A stretch of 64,000 nucleotides of DNA from Ichthyophonus hoferi (GCA_002751075.1 NAOQ01000022.1:158862-222861), one strand, 5' to 3'. Counted from the stretch's first letter, positions 1 through 13,795 are shown. Translations and numbers: made by a program. The notes: a model not told the origin generated them from the sequence alone.

Positions 1-866
1 TTTTAAAGCACTTAATTTTCATGCACATAACACAGTGCTGTATGCTATTATGCTTTACATTATATCGAGAAAAAAAATCATATCTATATTATTAAACCAA
101 AAGATCTTTTCAAATGACCTGTTATTTTCTATTGTGTCTGGTGTAACAAACAAAATGTAATCTATCTTATCAGTATACATAGTAAATATTTTAGTAAGAT
201 GTTGATTGGTTTCTACTTTGTGGCCACTGTTTATTTACACTATATGAATTATAATCTTGAGGTATTTATAATGGCAGTAGTAGTACTTTCCCTTCTTTAT
301 GATAATAGTATGTGCCCCATTTCTTAAGCCTTTTCATATAGCAAGGCAAATAATATAGTTGTGTCGGATTGTAAAACCAAGGCTCAGTGACTTACTAGTA
401 CGGTAATCCATACTTAATTTGTTTTTACTTTTAGTTTACGAATCATATCTTTATTTGTTTTAAAATCCATCACTGAAACCGTGGATGGTACTTAGGTAGT
501 CTAGAATAGTGTGGAAGATTTAAATGTATCTATTTGTTGGATTTTTATATTTTAAATGATGAATAGAGTGGCTGGTGGAAATTCAAAAGTATGCAAATTC
601 TTACTGTTTCTTTATTATTAGTGGACTATACGGATGATTATTATTAATATGTGATATGTGATATATATTACTATTGATTGGATGTATGGCCTTGTTTAGT
701 TCAAACATTCCAGAAAGCACGTTTATTTACAAATATAATATATACTATATATATACTTACATACATATATGCATGAATCGTCCAAGATGTATAGCCACAT
801 TCATATGCATACAGATATTATCTATACTCCCTGATCATTCCTTCCCTTACCCTCTTGACCCTTTAG
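1..866. other. Stretch upstream of first recognisable SLC44 exon
   Basis: I see no securely supported exon here. The SLC44 gene that begins at 867 starts in mid-codon, so at least one exon with the N-terminus and the first membrane helix must lie here or left of the window. A short hydrophobic open stretch at about 199-327 is the only visible candidate. It does not look like the family's first helix and gives no clean splice, so I did not join it. Confidence 0.5.
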
Positions 867-3800
867 GTCTAATTATGGCGAAGACAGTACGGGTAATCTC
901 TGTGGGTATGATAATACTAGGTACGAGTCTCATCTACATGACTTTAGACGTTTCCCCTATCTTCAAATTTTAGACGACCAAAAAAATGGACCCCGTGTTT
1001 GCTTATCCGCGTGTCCTATAAAAACAGCTTCTGCTAATTGGCTCAATCCGGATTCCTATGTGTGTATGTACAATATAGTGGCATCCAATCAGAGTGAGCT
1101 GTTAAAATTAATTGGAGAGGGTCATTGCTCTCCAGGTGTCTTTGCCACCATACCAAGTAAGTCCCTACAGGAGGTTTGTTATGAACCCGAGTGAACAATA
1201 TAGTATAATAGGATATAGTATATTCATAGGAGTGGTAAAAGCGACGTATGGAAAGGAAGAGATACCTAAATGCTTGAACAATAGTGAGAGTGGTATGTGG
1301 TTGCTGATGTTTTTATTGGAGGAGGGGTTTTAAAAGAAGCCACTATTTGGTGTAGGAGGGTATATGATTCAGGCTTGTATATCTTTATATCTTATACATG
1401 CCTTTATACCTGCATCAACCTATGTCTGCTAATTAACTTGGCCACACATTCCCTAATTTTTATAATACCTTTATCCGCCACCAAGCGTATACAATGTTTG
1501 CCATTTATCATTAGCCGATTATATTTACCTTGCCACAATTGAGACTGTACCTTCCATGATCTTTACAGTGTATTACTTTGTGTGTATGAAACTACTTTAA
1601 GCCAAGTGCCATACTCCCTAGTGAGAGAGAATATTAAGTACATCTTAAATTTTAAAATATTCTTCATAAGCAAAGCTTACTTTCTAGACCATTCATCTCC
1701 TATCCTCCAATTACCTATAGCCTTTATAACACAGTAAAACAGCATTTTAATTAACAGACTTATTTATTGTTTAGCTCGTTGACTTTCTGTGATTGGCTAA
1801 CCCTGCCCCCCATGCTATCTCTAGTACTGCACCGTTGTGTTCCTTCCATGTCTTCTGATTGGTTTATTAATCCACTGACCAATGAAACCGAGTTAGCGTC
1901 CGCGTGGACACCAGAAAGTAAGTGACATCACCAAGAAACGATAGTACAGTAAGATAATAACTATAATACATCGAGATTATAACTGTAGTACAGTGAGCTA
2001 ATACCTTTTGTACAGTGATATAATAACTATAATACAGTGACAATAAATATAATACAGTGACACAATAGCTGTAATACAGGGACATAAGAGCTATAATACA
2101 ATGTCATAATAACCATAATACAGTGACATAATAATTATAATACAATGACGTACTAATTATAATGCAAGGACATGATAACTATAATACAGTGACATAATAA
2201 CTATAATACAATGACGTAATAATTATAATGCAATGATATAATAACTATAATACAGCGAGATTATAACTATAATACAGTGACATAATAACTACAAGCCAGT
2301 CATATAATAACTGCAAGCCAGTCAGATAATAATTAATGGATTAAGAGTTTATGATAACGGTTTATTCCAGTGCTATTTTTTGTTTTGTATTTATCATACC
2401 AATTATTGCACTATTGCATAACTTGTAATCTATCTGCATGGCTTGTACGTAATCGCAGAAGTAATTACCTTGACTATAGTGATAGTGGTGGAGAACTCAT
2501 TCTTAACTAGATATATGCGTATCACAGGCTGAGATTTTACAATAGATCACCCATATTGACTCATTAGAAGGGCAGGATTTCTTGTAGGCGTATACTCTGG
2601 GATAGTAAATACCCTGCAGAGAAGGGACGCTACTATATTTAAGACTAAGGAAGGCTATGTATTGCAGAGTAGGGGCACTACTATAGTTAGGGCTAAGGTT
2701 ATTATCTGCAAGGACTAGATGTAGGGTGACTTAGGCTGACCAGTATTATATTTTTGTCTAGTTGCTGATAATGTAGATCAATATGGGGTGGGTCAACGGG
2801 TGGTAGCCAGTCTTTCCGCTTCGTGGCAAACCGTAATGGGGTATATATATATATACATATATATCTATCTATACATCTATCTATATGCCCTATTGGCATT
2901 GTATTTGTTGTTTTGGTGCGCCTATTGTTTTGTGTCCGCTTCCTATATTATTTCTGTTTTACTCTCCTTTTGTTCGTATTAAAACGCACGCGGATAAATG
3001 TAATATGGATAATAGCGTTCATATTGGAATGGGTGTACCTAGATATATATCACATAAATGATATGAGTGGTGGTAGGGAGATGGAAAAGAGAGACAACAT
3101 GTATGTAAAGATGCATGGGGGGCTAATATAATTGATAATATGGAGTGGTCTATTAACCTACCCACCGTTGTATAACACAGATTTACAACCCTGTCTGGTG
3201 TCCTCTCATTTGGTTGGATGATGACACTACAACATATGGCCAGTAAGGACCCATTAGACTAGTGATATGCTAACAATCACACTATACCAATCATGATATA
3301 TTTATGGTACAAGATAAGCACAAGAGCTACCAAGATTATATATATATCTACTTCTCCCTTCCACTGCTCTTTCTGTCCTAATTATTGTAACACTATGTTT
3401 TTTCGTCCTTTCTATCTTCGCTAGGTATCGGTTTCTAATGTTATCCCTGCAGAGATAGTATCTTTATTGTTGATTTATTTTTTGTATTTATCTCCTACTA
3501 ATACTCACCTATCCTTCTCTTCCATGTCTCCTAACCATTGGCTACCATATACTTTATGGCATTCTATTCCCTCCTTTTTCCCTCTATTCATTTCCATTAG
3601 TTTTCTTTTCTCACATAAGTCATAATTCTTAATATTTTTACTATAATCTATACTAGTATCTCAACTACTGGAATATAATTAATATCTATACCTAGACATA
3701 TACGACTTGACACCATCATTTCATTAATCAATGACCTTATCTTGATCTATCTCCCTCAATTTAATTACTTGGAGGTATCTAGTTCAAATCATACCGTTAT

Positions 3801-6800
3801 ATATCTATTGATAATCTAATATATAGATTGCTCTGTAGTTATTGTTCACAGTCCCATCGAAGAACAATTCCTAATGTAATTAGAACAAGAGAATCAAGTC
3901 AGGAACTCAGTTCAATAATGTCAATATAGAATATGTTGTTTTTGTTATTCTCACTCTATATAATGATAGCAATACACCATATTGTTTCCTTTACCCAATC
4001 CCTCTGTATTATTTTTTGCCATAATTCCCCTTCCATTCTTCTTTATAAGGTGCTCTCTGACTATCTACTTGGTACTTCACTGTACCATTGTTTTAATAAT
4101 CTATCCATTCCTATTGGACTGACAGGAGGTCCCAGTCCTTACCACCCCTGTGCATTAATCCAGGAATGATATTCTATTACTATAAAATGTATAATATAGA
4201 ATGTTAGATATACCATGCCATATGCATTACACAGGCCTTATAAGTTTAGGGATAAAGCATGGCAACTACCTTACATGATATATGACCAGCCATATTGGAT
4301 GAATATAGGCTTTATTAATCACTTTATACCATGGTTTACGAGGTCTTGTACAAAATTAATTTTAATCTCATCTTATGTATATACAGGCTGTCTCCTATGG
4401 GCTACCATACTGGGGGTATGTGCCTGTGGTGTTACCTTCTCTACCTACTTGTTTGCTATGCATATTGTTACGCATGGCGCCACTGTGACCTTTCCTACTG
4501 ATGCAGCCACGTCCAATGAAATGGTTCTCTTGGCTATGGGTGCGCTTCCTATAATTTTGATTGGTTACTCCAACCCTGTTTACCTTCTCGCCTACAATAA
4601 TTTAATGGAACCTTAGTCTCATCTTTATAAAGACAATTATATTCATTCATATTGCATGAAGCGCTATGTAAACGACCCAATCCAATCATTTCCCTTCCTG
4701 GCTGTACACTGACTGGGAATGATTTATGATCTGGCATTGTCGATCTAGATCTATTACTTAGGTTGGCATCGTGTCTTGTTTTTATTATCAATACTTCTAA
4801 TGCTTTATAAGAACTGCTATTCCTTATCTACTAATATTCACACCTATCATACACAACAATGCATACTGACCCATTCCTTTCCTTGTATACCTAGCAATCA
4901 TCTCATTAGTTTTTACCATCGTGCTGATGATCCTGGTGACCTGGCGAAGGAGGGAGCTAATATTATCAGTGGCTATTATTAAAGAGGCAGGCAGGTAAGC
5001 CATACATCTCCCTCTCCCATTTATTACACCAATGACTGCCTTTTTATTAATGGATATCAATCTTTTTCTTTCTAGTTTAAAGATTTATCTGCTCCATGTA
5101 TCATAACACTCTTTCATTGTCGATCAAATAGTCTATATCATTTTATCAGGCCACTTTTTCGGCACCTTTAAATCTTAAACGGGCTGTATTACATTAATGT
5201 CACTAAATTTCTGGTCGAACAGAGCCATCAATGATATTCCAGAGATCTTATTAGTTCCCCTGGGGGTGAGCGGCGCCCTTATCATTCTATTTTCATGTTG
5301 GGGGGTTGTATGTATCAACATGGCCTCAGCGGGAAGGGTGGAAAGCTTATCCGACCATACTGTCATCTATATTCCTGACAGGTACCCTTTGTCTGCCTGT
5401 GGCCTACTCAATATCATACATTAGCTAAAATCAACTACATCTGTTAACCCTCCCCTTCCCCCTTGTGGTTTTATTTTGTATATTTAGCTGCCAGCTAAGT
5501 CTATCCTTACATAATATTATCTTATCTTGCTCGTTTTAAAATGCAGTTATATAGTTCTAAGAGCAATAATTTATATAAGTGATAGGGATGATGACTTAAA
5601 TTCATTTAGATTTTATCTTTCCTCTCTTGATTGCGCTATTATTCTATCTATTATGCTCTGACGTCATTGCGTAGCTCGCCAGCTTTGGTGTGTGACCCAC
5701 TCATCAATCCTTCTTTACATCTTTATATTAATTTATTAACTCTATATTGCAATCATATTAATTCTATTTTATGTTTTTGTTGTATATTTCCTTTCCTTCT
5801 CTCTTTATATGTACGTACACTGGAATTTTCTCTATATATATTGTACAGTAGCCAATTAAATATTCTATATATAATTAAACTATAATTTAAATATGCATGG
5901 TCGTACTGTTACCAGAAAATACTGGCTCGGATGGTTTTTAAAAAGAATGGATTAAGATCAAAGATGACGAAGATGATTCTTAGTTTCTTTTAAATTTATT
6001 CAATGTCTATTCAAGTGAATATTGCCCAATATCAATTGGCTTCTACACTGCCATAAAGTCAAGATTAACCAATAGTAGGAAGAGATTAACGGGAGGTGCC
6101 TGGATACAGAGCACTCAGAGGAATGATAGTGTATCACATTCTAGGCCTGCTCTGGACTGTGCAATTGCTCATTGGTCTGGGTCAATACCTTGTAGCCTAT
6201 GCCATTGTCGCTTGGTACTTTTCAAATGACAGAGAGGTTTGTAGTGTTGTTATACTATACCTACGTATCCTTACCTCTGGTTACCATGGCTATAGTACTA
6301 TCTTCTGTTTTTTAAAAGGTCGTCTAAAGCTAATGGATCTTTTGACAGTGTAAGTGGGTTGGGAGTGAACGTATCTTTGGAGACCAGCTTCGACATTGAT
6401 GTGAATAATAATGATATGGTTTTCACGTGGATCGTTAATCATTTTCACTTTCAATTGTCATACATTATTTCTATATATCTTAGTACTGTCACCTTACAGT
6501 GCTTGTTATTATATGTTGAGACGAACTCAGTGAGGGTTTTGGCTCAGTTTATTTTGAAATCCCTGTTTCCTTAGACTATCTCTGATGACTGTATTTCCAC
6601 ACACAACGTCCTCTGCTTTGCTACTAAAAGTATGGTAGCGTATATATATGCTAAATATTGATATACATGCATATAAACATTCCTTATTATTCGAGAGGGG
6701 ACCTTACCTAGCTGACCTCCCGGGTTCGGACTGACAATAATTACCCCAGACTCCTGCATGGGCTAGCCGTAGAAAGGTTGTCATGAAAACCGCTCCCTAC

Positions 6801-9096
6801 ACTCTATTTCGCTATCACTTAGGGTCTGTAGCTATTGGTTCGTTGCTACTTGCATTATTCCAGGTATGTCATAGTATCCAATCACTGAAGTGTATGATGA
6901 GTCATGGTCGTCAATGATTGGAAGAAGAGATCTATCCCTCTACCAATAACCTTTGAAATTACGACTGTAATGTGTTTCATACATTATTATATACCTATAA
7001 TAATTTCACAAGCTATGACAATAGCACCATGGGCACTTAGTGGATTCATCAGGATATACATGTATAGGTAGATAAATAGATATATAGATGTATGGACAGA
7101 TTCAGATACATACATATATGCATGCATACATATACTCCCACTATGATCACCTGATAAATGAAAGCCACGAAGGACGGAGATCACACATCATGCATTAGCA
7201 GTGAATCTATAGTCTAACCCTGGGTATACCTATTAAACCTTTAAACACAGTGGATTCACTGGTTGTTCCAGTTAGTCAGGAGACAAACATCACTCCAAGA
7301 CCATAAAGTATTGATTGTAGGCCATTGGTTGGCTAAATGCTTTGGAGGTGTCCTGTCCCTATTGGAGTGTGTCATACGATTAATTAATCAGAATGCCTAT
7401 ATTGAGGTGGGCAACCTATTAGCATCTTTTATATTCTTTCCTTCTTTCTGTTTTTCGTTAATAGAATAATCTATAAAATTGGGTTTTCAAATGTTTATCA
7501 TGGTCTAGATTGTATTAATTATTTTATATCTTCCAATATTACCTTAGCAAACAATTAAGCAATGCCCCAGTTCTAGTCCTTAAGCTAGACTCTTACCTTA
7601 AAGGATATATTATTAATTGAATTAGATAGAGTATCTCCCTTATTACGTTCTACGCCCCACCTTACGTTAGCTACCCACCAATGCCATATGGATATAATAC
7701 AACCTCTCATATCATTTTGATTAGTTAGTTAGTTCCTATCCCTGCTATTAGTGCAACAAATACAATAAATAGAATATGTTATTATTAACTGTAATGTTTT
7801 TACCGTCAGGAACCCTTTGTCTATAATTTGATTACTGTAAATTATAATGCTACAATCTACAGTCACATAATTCGCACACCTTAATAACCACGATTTTAAC
7901 TATACTGACGATATTATAATGTGCATTGCAATGGCTGGGGTTGATAATAATATATAATTACCAGATGGCCCTGTACGGTCATGGTTTCTTCCCATCTGCA
8001 AAGAGAGCCCTTGAACTTCTTGCCACAAACTGTTTGAGGTAACCTTGCTTATCCACCCGTCATATTCAAGAACTGGCATATATATACATACTTATTTGAA
8101 GATACTACCAGCTGCTTACCAATAAGGCATCACACACCTGTTATCGTAGTACAAAGCTATTGACTATGCACATAATATCCTGATGAATTCTATTAATCTT
8201 TAAATAGAGGGAGGGGGATAGACCAGTTATGTCTTAGATGGGTAGGTAACTGCTAGTTGAGCCTACTAATGTACAGAGCTAGGGATGTGTAGTGGTAGCT
8301 TATAGGATTGGGTCTATGATTTGTCTCTTGTTATATACAAATTCATATATATATGAAACGATACGTATGTAGAGAGAGACAAAACAATACCCGAATAGTA
8401 TCATATTATTCACTCTTACGTATGTACATCCCTACAGTTATACTACTGTACAGTATGTATCTGACTTCTATTTAATGCTTGGACGAATGGCCATAGGCCT
8501 TATTACAGCCTATGCTATTGGCCATAGTGTGGCAGGCCAGGATAATGTCGACTACTTCTCGGTTCCTATGCTGGTGAGGGCATGACTGTATATATCATAG
8601 TTATAGCTATATGGTGGCCATTATATATGTATCAAGATGGATCAGTTCATTGCAATTTATGCATTCTACTTCTGGTGTTGCATACTTTTATTACTTGGTG
8701 TGTATGACTTTGGTTTTCAATGTATATCATAATATTTTCTCTGTCTATCACTATTACTAAATTCACTAGAGCCTCTATTTACACTAGAAAAAATCAACTG
8801 TATTTCTATCATAGCATACCAGACAACATTAAAATTAACGCAAAGACAAACACAATTGTTGCCGTTGTTGTTACTTTAGCAACAATACCCAATCTACATC
8901 CACTAATTATCTTCTGCAGGCGGGTGGGCTGGCCAGTTACTTTGTTGCCTCTGGATTCCTCTCCATCTATAAGACTGCCATTGATACTATATTTATCTGC
9001 TACTGTGAGGATGTTGCCATCAACGATGGCAGCCCTGAGAGGCCGTACAACATGTCTGAAGATTTGCAGCTGGCTGTAGTTGCCGGCCTTTACTGA
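867..9096 (+). CDS. SLC44: Choline transporter-like protein (SLC44/CTL family), 5'-partial, 13 exons
   Basis: Multi-pass membrane transporter of the family that moves choline and related amines across plasma and organelle membranes. Exons: 867-1156, 1825-1917, 2807-2840, 3181-3242, 4387-4563, 4895-4994, 5223-5381, 6110-6236, 6777-6863, 7272-7406, 7965-8038, 8438-8573, 8920-9096. All GT-AG junctions keep frame and give about 549 residues before TGA. Family landmarks appear in the right order: STGNLCG then a Cys-rich outer loop ending LHRCVPS (first two exons), SWQTVMG and a helix (2807-3242), LWATILG, IIKEAGRAINDIP, ILGLLWT, FRYHLGS, NQNAYI, FFPSAKRA, and the hallmark C-terminal DTIFICYCED with DGSPERPY. 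The 34- and 62-nt exons are accepted because phase and motif both fit. The first helix is missing at the left. The family is sure; the substrate is inferred. Confidence 0.93.
1936..2330 (+). repeat. About 22-bp tandem minisatellite in an SLC44 intron
   Basis: Many imperfect head-to-tail copies of a unit close to ACATAATAACTATAATACAGTG lie in the intron after the 1825-1917 exon. Units vary by single bases and small indels, and the array fades at both ends. Most units contain TACAG, which resembles a 3' splice site. Confidence 0.85.
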
Positions 9097-10797
9097 ATAA
9101 TAAGGAGAGATGAAGTGTACTTTATAAAGAAAGACACGATATTGATGGATGGGTAGGGTCATGAAGGACAATGCAGGATAGTTATGGCACCACCAGGTAT
9201 AAGTATTACCTATTTTAACAACACGAGTTACACTGAGGTATTTACATTGCCTTACGTAGTATGACCCCTAGACCGACTACCTGATCCTTTGACCTGTGGA
9301 ACCAAGATACTATTTTTAAAACAAATTAACGTGGGTGGGAAATTGACTTAAATGCGAATTAATATATTGCTTTATTATAGCTTTGAGTGCAAAACAGAAT
9401 TACTAAATTATATCTATTGTCAGGATATGTAGGACATGCAATTGTTCAAGTAATTTATACAAGCAGAATATATATTCATAGTGAGATAATTAATCCAGAG
9501 TCTATTTTATTATCATGTTTGACAATATTTACATAATGCATATTTCAATATACATAACACTTAACTACACAATAGAGATAAGTAAATAGAATGAATATTG
9601 ACTGATAGAAAAACTTTGGAATAAACCACCCAAGGCTTGGTGTATATAAGTTTATATAATATGTAATTAGTCTTATAACATATATTATAGCAATTAAAAT
9701 GTCTGACATAAGCCTTTGTGTAAGTATTAATGTTTAAGATGCAAAGCTAATTGATAAAACCCAGCATTTATTTTTGTTGGCATATCTATTATCTACGAAG
9801 AATATGCATATTGAGTATAAATTCGTATATGAAATATATGCATTGCTATACTACATTAGGCTTAGACCATACTCTCACCTGGTAGAGAATATCAAGTTTG
9901 TCAAGAAATAGTTGGTACATTAACAGGACCGGCCCTACTTGGACTTTCTTAAATATATTTCTGACCGGATCTAATCATATCCTTTATAAATAACCATGAG
10001 CGCCTCCACCTCCTCCCTCATTTCTCTTGGTATATTTTTATTTCATAAGTCAGACTTATTCGTTATAAATATTGTTCCGTCATGGCCTGATGAATGGGTC
10101 TATCGTATGTGCATTAAATATAATACGCAACTTTGAAAAAAATAAAAATAAAAATAAAAATTAAAAAAATTAAAAAAACCAGATTGAAAAGTTCTTATGG
10201 AATAACTCATCCTATATCGGGGGTGGAGCAATGCGATCTTATAAACTAATACTATAGCAGCCAATGGGTATTTATGGCACAAAGGAAGATTTATACCTTG
10301 TTATACTTACTGGTTAGCATATAATAATTATGGATAACAATAAATTTTGATAAGGACATCAGATGTTTGTGTACTGGTGGGTCGGTGTAGTATATTGGAT
10401 AATGCGAGAGGAGAGAGGAGAGACATATGTTAATAGATAATAGTGAGAGATACGGCCTGGGCAAGCAGCAAGGAAGTTGAGGTCTCTTGTTTATATATTC
10501 GTCATGTTTACTACAGTCTCACTTGTATGTATATGCCTACTAAACACGTTACAAATTATGCCATACATCATGGAAGTATATGTTTAAATGCAGACCAAGC
10601 TGCAATAGTTATTACACCATCACATATTGAATAGTAACCCCTACCTCCCATTTCACCACCCTTTGGTAAGCGGTATATATGTCTCTAGTACCAATATATG
10701 CGTAGTAATAATAATCTTATGTTATACCTATACCTGATCCTGAACAACACGCCATATTTACAACATTATGTTATGTAGGAAGTCTATATATATATTA
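9097..10797. other. Convergent intergenic stretch, no gene recognised
   Basis: Separates the 3' ends of the SLC44 gene (+) and the dioxygenase gene (-). It holds AT-rich sequence with an A-rich tract (AAATAAAAATAAAAATAAAA type) near 10136-10180. Short open frames here have no recognisable motif and no splice partners. Confidence 0.6.
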
Positions 10798-12739
10798 TTA
10801 GGAGAGCACACCATTGTCAAGATATATACCTGGCTCATCATTAACAAGGAGGGTCGTAAGGTTTTTATAGCGAACCATAAATGGCCACATACCCCACATT
10901 GGAAAGTACTGGTTAAGATCCCAAGGCTGCCATTCTACTTTAATAAAGCCAACTAATACTAGTCTGATCCCCTTAGTAATGGCAATACCAGAGTGATATA
11001 ACCTGGCTGGGTGGATCAACATGCGACCTTTACCTATCCTTACAGTCTTATTTAGTGTACGGAAATACGTCCCACCCTCATCGTAATCGTCAGGGGAGCT
11101 CAGCATTATATTAAACGTCAGTTGTTCTCCGTCTACGTGTTCATCTAGACTCACCTGAACGGCCTCTTTGTACCTGTCAACACATACATTAGAGTATTAG
11201 ATATGAGATAAGGGCTAGTGAGCTATGGTTAGGGGTAGGACTGGTATGATAGTTAATACAGGTCAAGTAATATATGTTTATTTAAGTGAACTGATGTGTG
11301 TAAGATTGTATTATGCCAGGATAATGTGTGTATTTATAGGTGTAATGGTAGATACATAGTATAGATATAAGAGATAGAAGAGAGGAGTGGAGAAAAAATG
11401 AAGAAAAAATAGAGAGGGAAAGACCAGCAAGAAAATAAAGTGTAGAGTTTAGCAAGGAGACCAATGTACATATGGGAATATTTATATATTGCTGATTAAT
11501 TTTAAAAATTGGTTATTCTTATGTTTATACTATACCTCAGTTTATCCATGAAGATAACAGTAAGCCATAATATTAATATGATAAGATTCGATCTCACCAT
11601 ATGTTACAATGTGTAGACCATAGGCTTTCGTGGCCCTATTATTTGTAATTATTTTATTCTTTATAATGTATTTTATTTTAGATGATCCTTTGTGTGTACA
11701 TAATTTAACTGTATCTGGAAATATATGTGTTATGTCTGTATGGAAAAGGGCACAACATTTCATTTTCAAGATCTTGTTCATTCTGACTTGGGGCATCTGT
11801 AACAAAGTATATATGACAGAAGAATATATAGGGTGCCTGAATGCATGCTAGAAAATTTACAAATATTGAAGATCATAGTAGGAAATTCACTCTTTATATA
11901 ATAATGTGTATTGGAATTATATATCTGCTTGCGGAAATAGAATAAAAGGAACGTATGTATGAGCATAAGCTATGAAAGGAATATATGTTATGGCTACTAT
12001 AAACAAAGCTGTAAAAAAAGAAATAACATAGAAAAAAGGGCTGTCGCTCTAAATTCTTTCTTTTAAAGAGTATGAAGTAGAAGATATCGACCCCCTACCG
12101 AACAACAAATGCGTCGGCAATCCAATTGTAAAAGCCACCGTACTTAGTCAACATGAATGGAAAAACTAAGTCGTCCACTTTGGTATTGATGAACGCTTGA
12201 ACAGAAGGAATGCGTTCAAGAGGTATGTCATTTGTAGGGTAAGATGCATGTCTTTTCTCTGTCCAACCAGACACATTTGCCACCTTGTGTGCTTCTTCAA
12301 CTACCCAGTCGCAGTCTTTAGGTGACAGGAAAGGCACCTCGTATACATCAGCAACTACATTTCGAGGATGAAGTGCAAGTACAAATGCAAGGAGATATAA
12401 TATGAAAAATAAATGTATGCAAGGGTTCCATGTACGCCTTTCCTTCAATCTATAGTGGGCCTTAATGGTCCAAAGAAGCACCCATATAACTGCAAAGAAG
12501 AATGCATGTGGCTCGGCATCAATGAACATTAAGATGGCGACAGCTGGGTCGCCAGTACTGTAAGTTCCAAAAACATAGGCCCAGGCCCCTAGTGTAGCGA
12601 TACAGAAACGTATAACATGACTCTCTGGAACTATTATATAATCAAAAGTAGGAATCCAGGACCCTCTTTCTGGTTTTACATACCGCGTCCATAGTTTTTG
12701 AAACACGACAACTACAGTGAAAAATAATAACAGATACAT
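10798..12739 (-). CDS. Membrane-anchored 2-oxoglutarate/Fe(II) dioxygenase (prolyl 4-hydroxylase-like)
   Basis: Predicted 338-residue oxygenase using Fe(II), O2 and 2-oxoglutarate to hydroxylate a protein or small-molecule side chain. Two exons, 12739-12099 and 11173-10798, join as CG|G so the frame runs on (FVV-R-YKEAVQ). Residues 1-13, about 43-58, 67-92 and 107-123 are hydrophobic helices. The catalytic domain follows: GW..KRH..YPT..IPL near 158-174, the iron ligands in EHVDG (His226, Asp228), the double-stranded helix strand LTFNIMLS, the distal iron ligand in ARLYHSG (His274) and the 2-oxoglutarate-binding Arg284 in TKGIR. All key residues are present, so the enzyme should be active. The first ATG sits just before a hydrophobic start. 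The multi-helix N-terminus is unlike secreted collagen prolyl hydroxylases. The exact substrate is unknown. Confidence 0.9.
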
Positions 12740-12812
12740 GTTTATTGTTTGTTTTCGTGTTCAATTTTCGCAGGTATAGTCGTTTATCCTTTAAATCAAT
12801 AAATATAAGTCA

Positions 12813-12870
12813 TCCGATTGGATATTTATGTTTATATTCCGATTGAATATTTATGTTTAGATTCCGATTG
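12813..12870 (-). promoter_or_regulatory. Triplicated CCAAT-type element upstream of the dioxygenase gene
   Basis: Three copies of CCGATTG (plus strand) lie 25-26 bp apart, embedded in near-identical units ending in ATATTTATGTTTA. Read toward the gene (minus strand) two give CCAATCGG and one gives TCAATCGG, about 75-130 bp before the start codon. Position and orientation fit CCAAT-box promoter elements; binding is inferred. Confidence 0.5.
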
Positions 12871-12974
12871 GCTTACCCGGCAATGCTGCATGGAGGACGA
12901 GGCAAGGACCGTGTAATTATTTAACAAATGCTTAGTATATTAAAATTTTCCATCGATAGCAGTCTGTGTAGTAA

Positions 12975-13085
12975 TTATCTCACTGATGTTCCGGGTGGCA
13001 GCTGACGATTACAAGCAGAGAATTTAGAATAAAAGTTGTATAACCTTTATTCAGTATCACTACAGATTCAGAAGTCCCCAATCCG
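12975..13085 (-). mobile_element. LTR-like dispersed repeat fossil, copy 1
   Basis: On the minus strand this reads CTGAATAAAGGTT, then TTTTATTCTAAATTCTCTG, then GGAACATCAGTGAGATA. It is a diverged copy of the sequence at 25030-25190 (+). An AATAAA signal followed by a short conserved tail is what the end of a long terminal repeat and its leader look like. Family not assigned; broken and old. Confidence 0.5.
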
Positions 13086-13772
13086 TCTCAGAAAGCCTTT
13101 TCCTACTCCAAATAAAGCCTTTGGTTAGAATGCTTTAGAACACATTATCAATTAAGTAGATAATCATAACCATAATTACTTTACCAATGTTGCATATGTA
13201 TTGGACAGTTTTAACATAATTGTTAATATTAATTAATACTAATATTATAATATTATCACACTTAACAGTATAATTTAAGTCTTACAGAATACAACCAGGG
13301 AAAACGAAATAGATGGAAGCAAGACATTTGAATTATGTTGTTCTCTTTTAGATTTCACTGGAACTGTCACCTCTATGTGTAAATGTTTTGATTAAAAATT
13401 AAAAATTGTTTTATGAGATATTGTATTTATTTTTTATCCTTCTTGTGTGAAATTAGTAGGTGAGGTAATATATTAAAATTGATGAGTGTATTAGTAGGCC
13501 TCTTTGCTGCGATTGTAGTATCATAATAGGATTCCTTTCCTTCCTTAACATAGTAACCTCCAGATTGATTCCAATAATGAAGGAGAATGGAACCCTCTTT
13601 TTCAAAATTGTTCATTTAACGGGCATGGTATTATTGGGTAGTATACATTAGTCTCGGAGTACGGATCTTCCATTTCTACCTAGGCATAGGCCTCGGTCCA
13701 ACTGCCAGAGATTGGCCTACCTGAAAAAACATTGTAGTAACTTATTGAATGCGGTGATAAATATTTTATTTA

Positions 13773-13795
13773 ATATATATATATATATATATATA
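13773..13795. repeat. (TA)n microsatellite
   Basis: An uninterrupted TA dinucleotide run of 23 bp. Confidence 0.95.

Noticed and set aside
1936-2330. CRISPR-like array
   Set aside because: Repeat units are head-to-tail without unique spacers, and the genome is eukaryotic; it is a minisatellite.
2841-3131. Hydrophobic plus-strand frames after (TA)n at 2841, resembling a membrane protein
   Set aside because: They arise from translation of TA and CTAT repeats plus AT-rich intron; the true helix exon is 3181-3242, which keeps phase and motif.
4215-4386. Open frame continuing upstream of the SLC44 exon at 4387, as if the exon were longer
   Set aside because: The TATATACAG acceptor at 4386 joins in phase to the exon ending at 3242, and only the part after 4387 matches the family; the upstream part is intron read-through.
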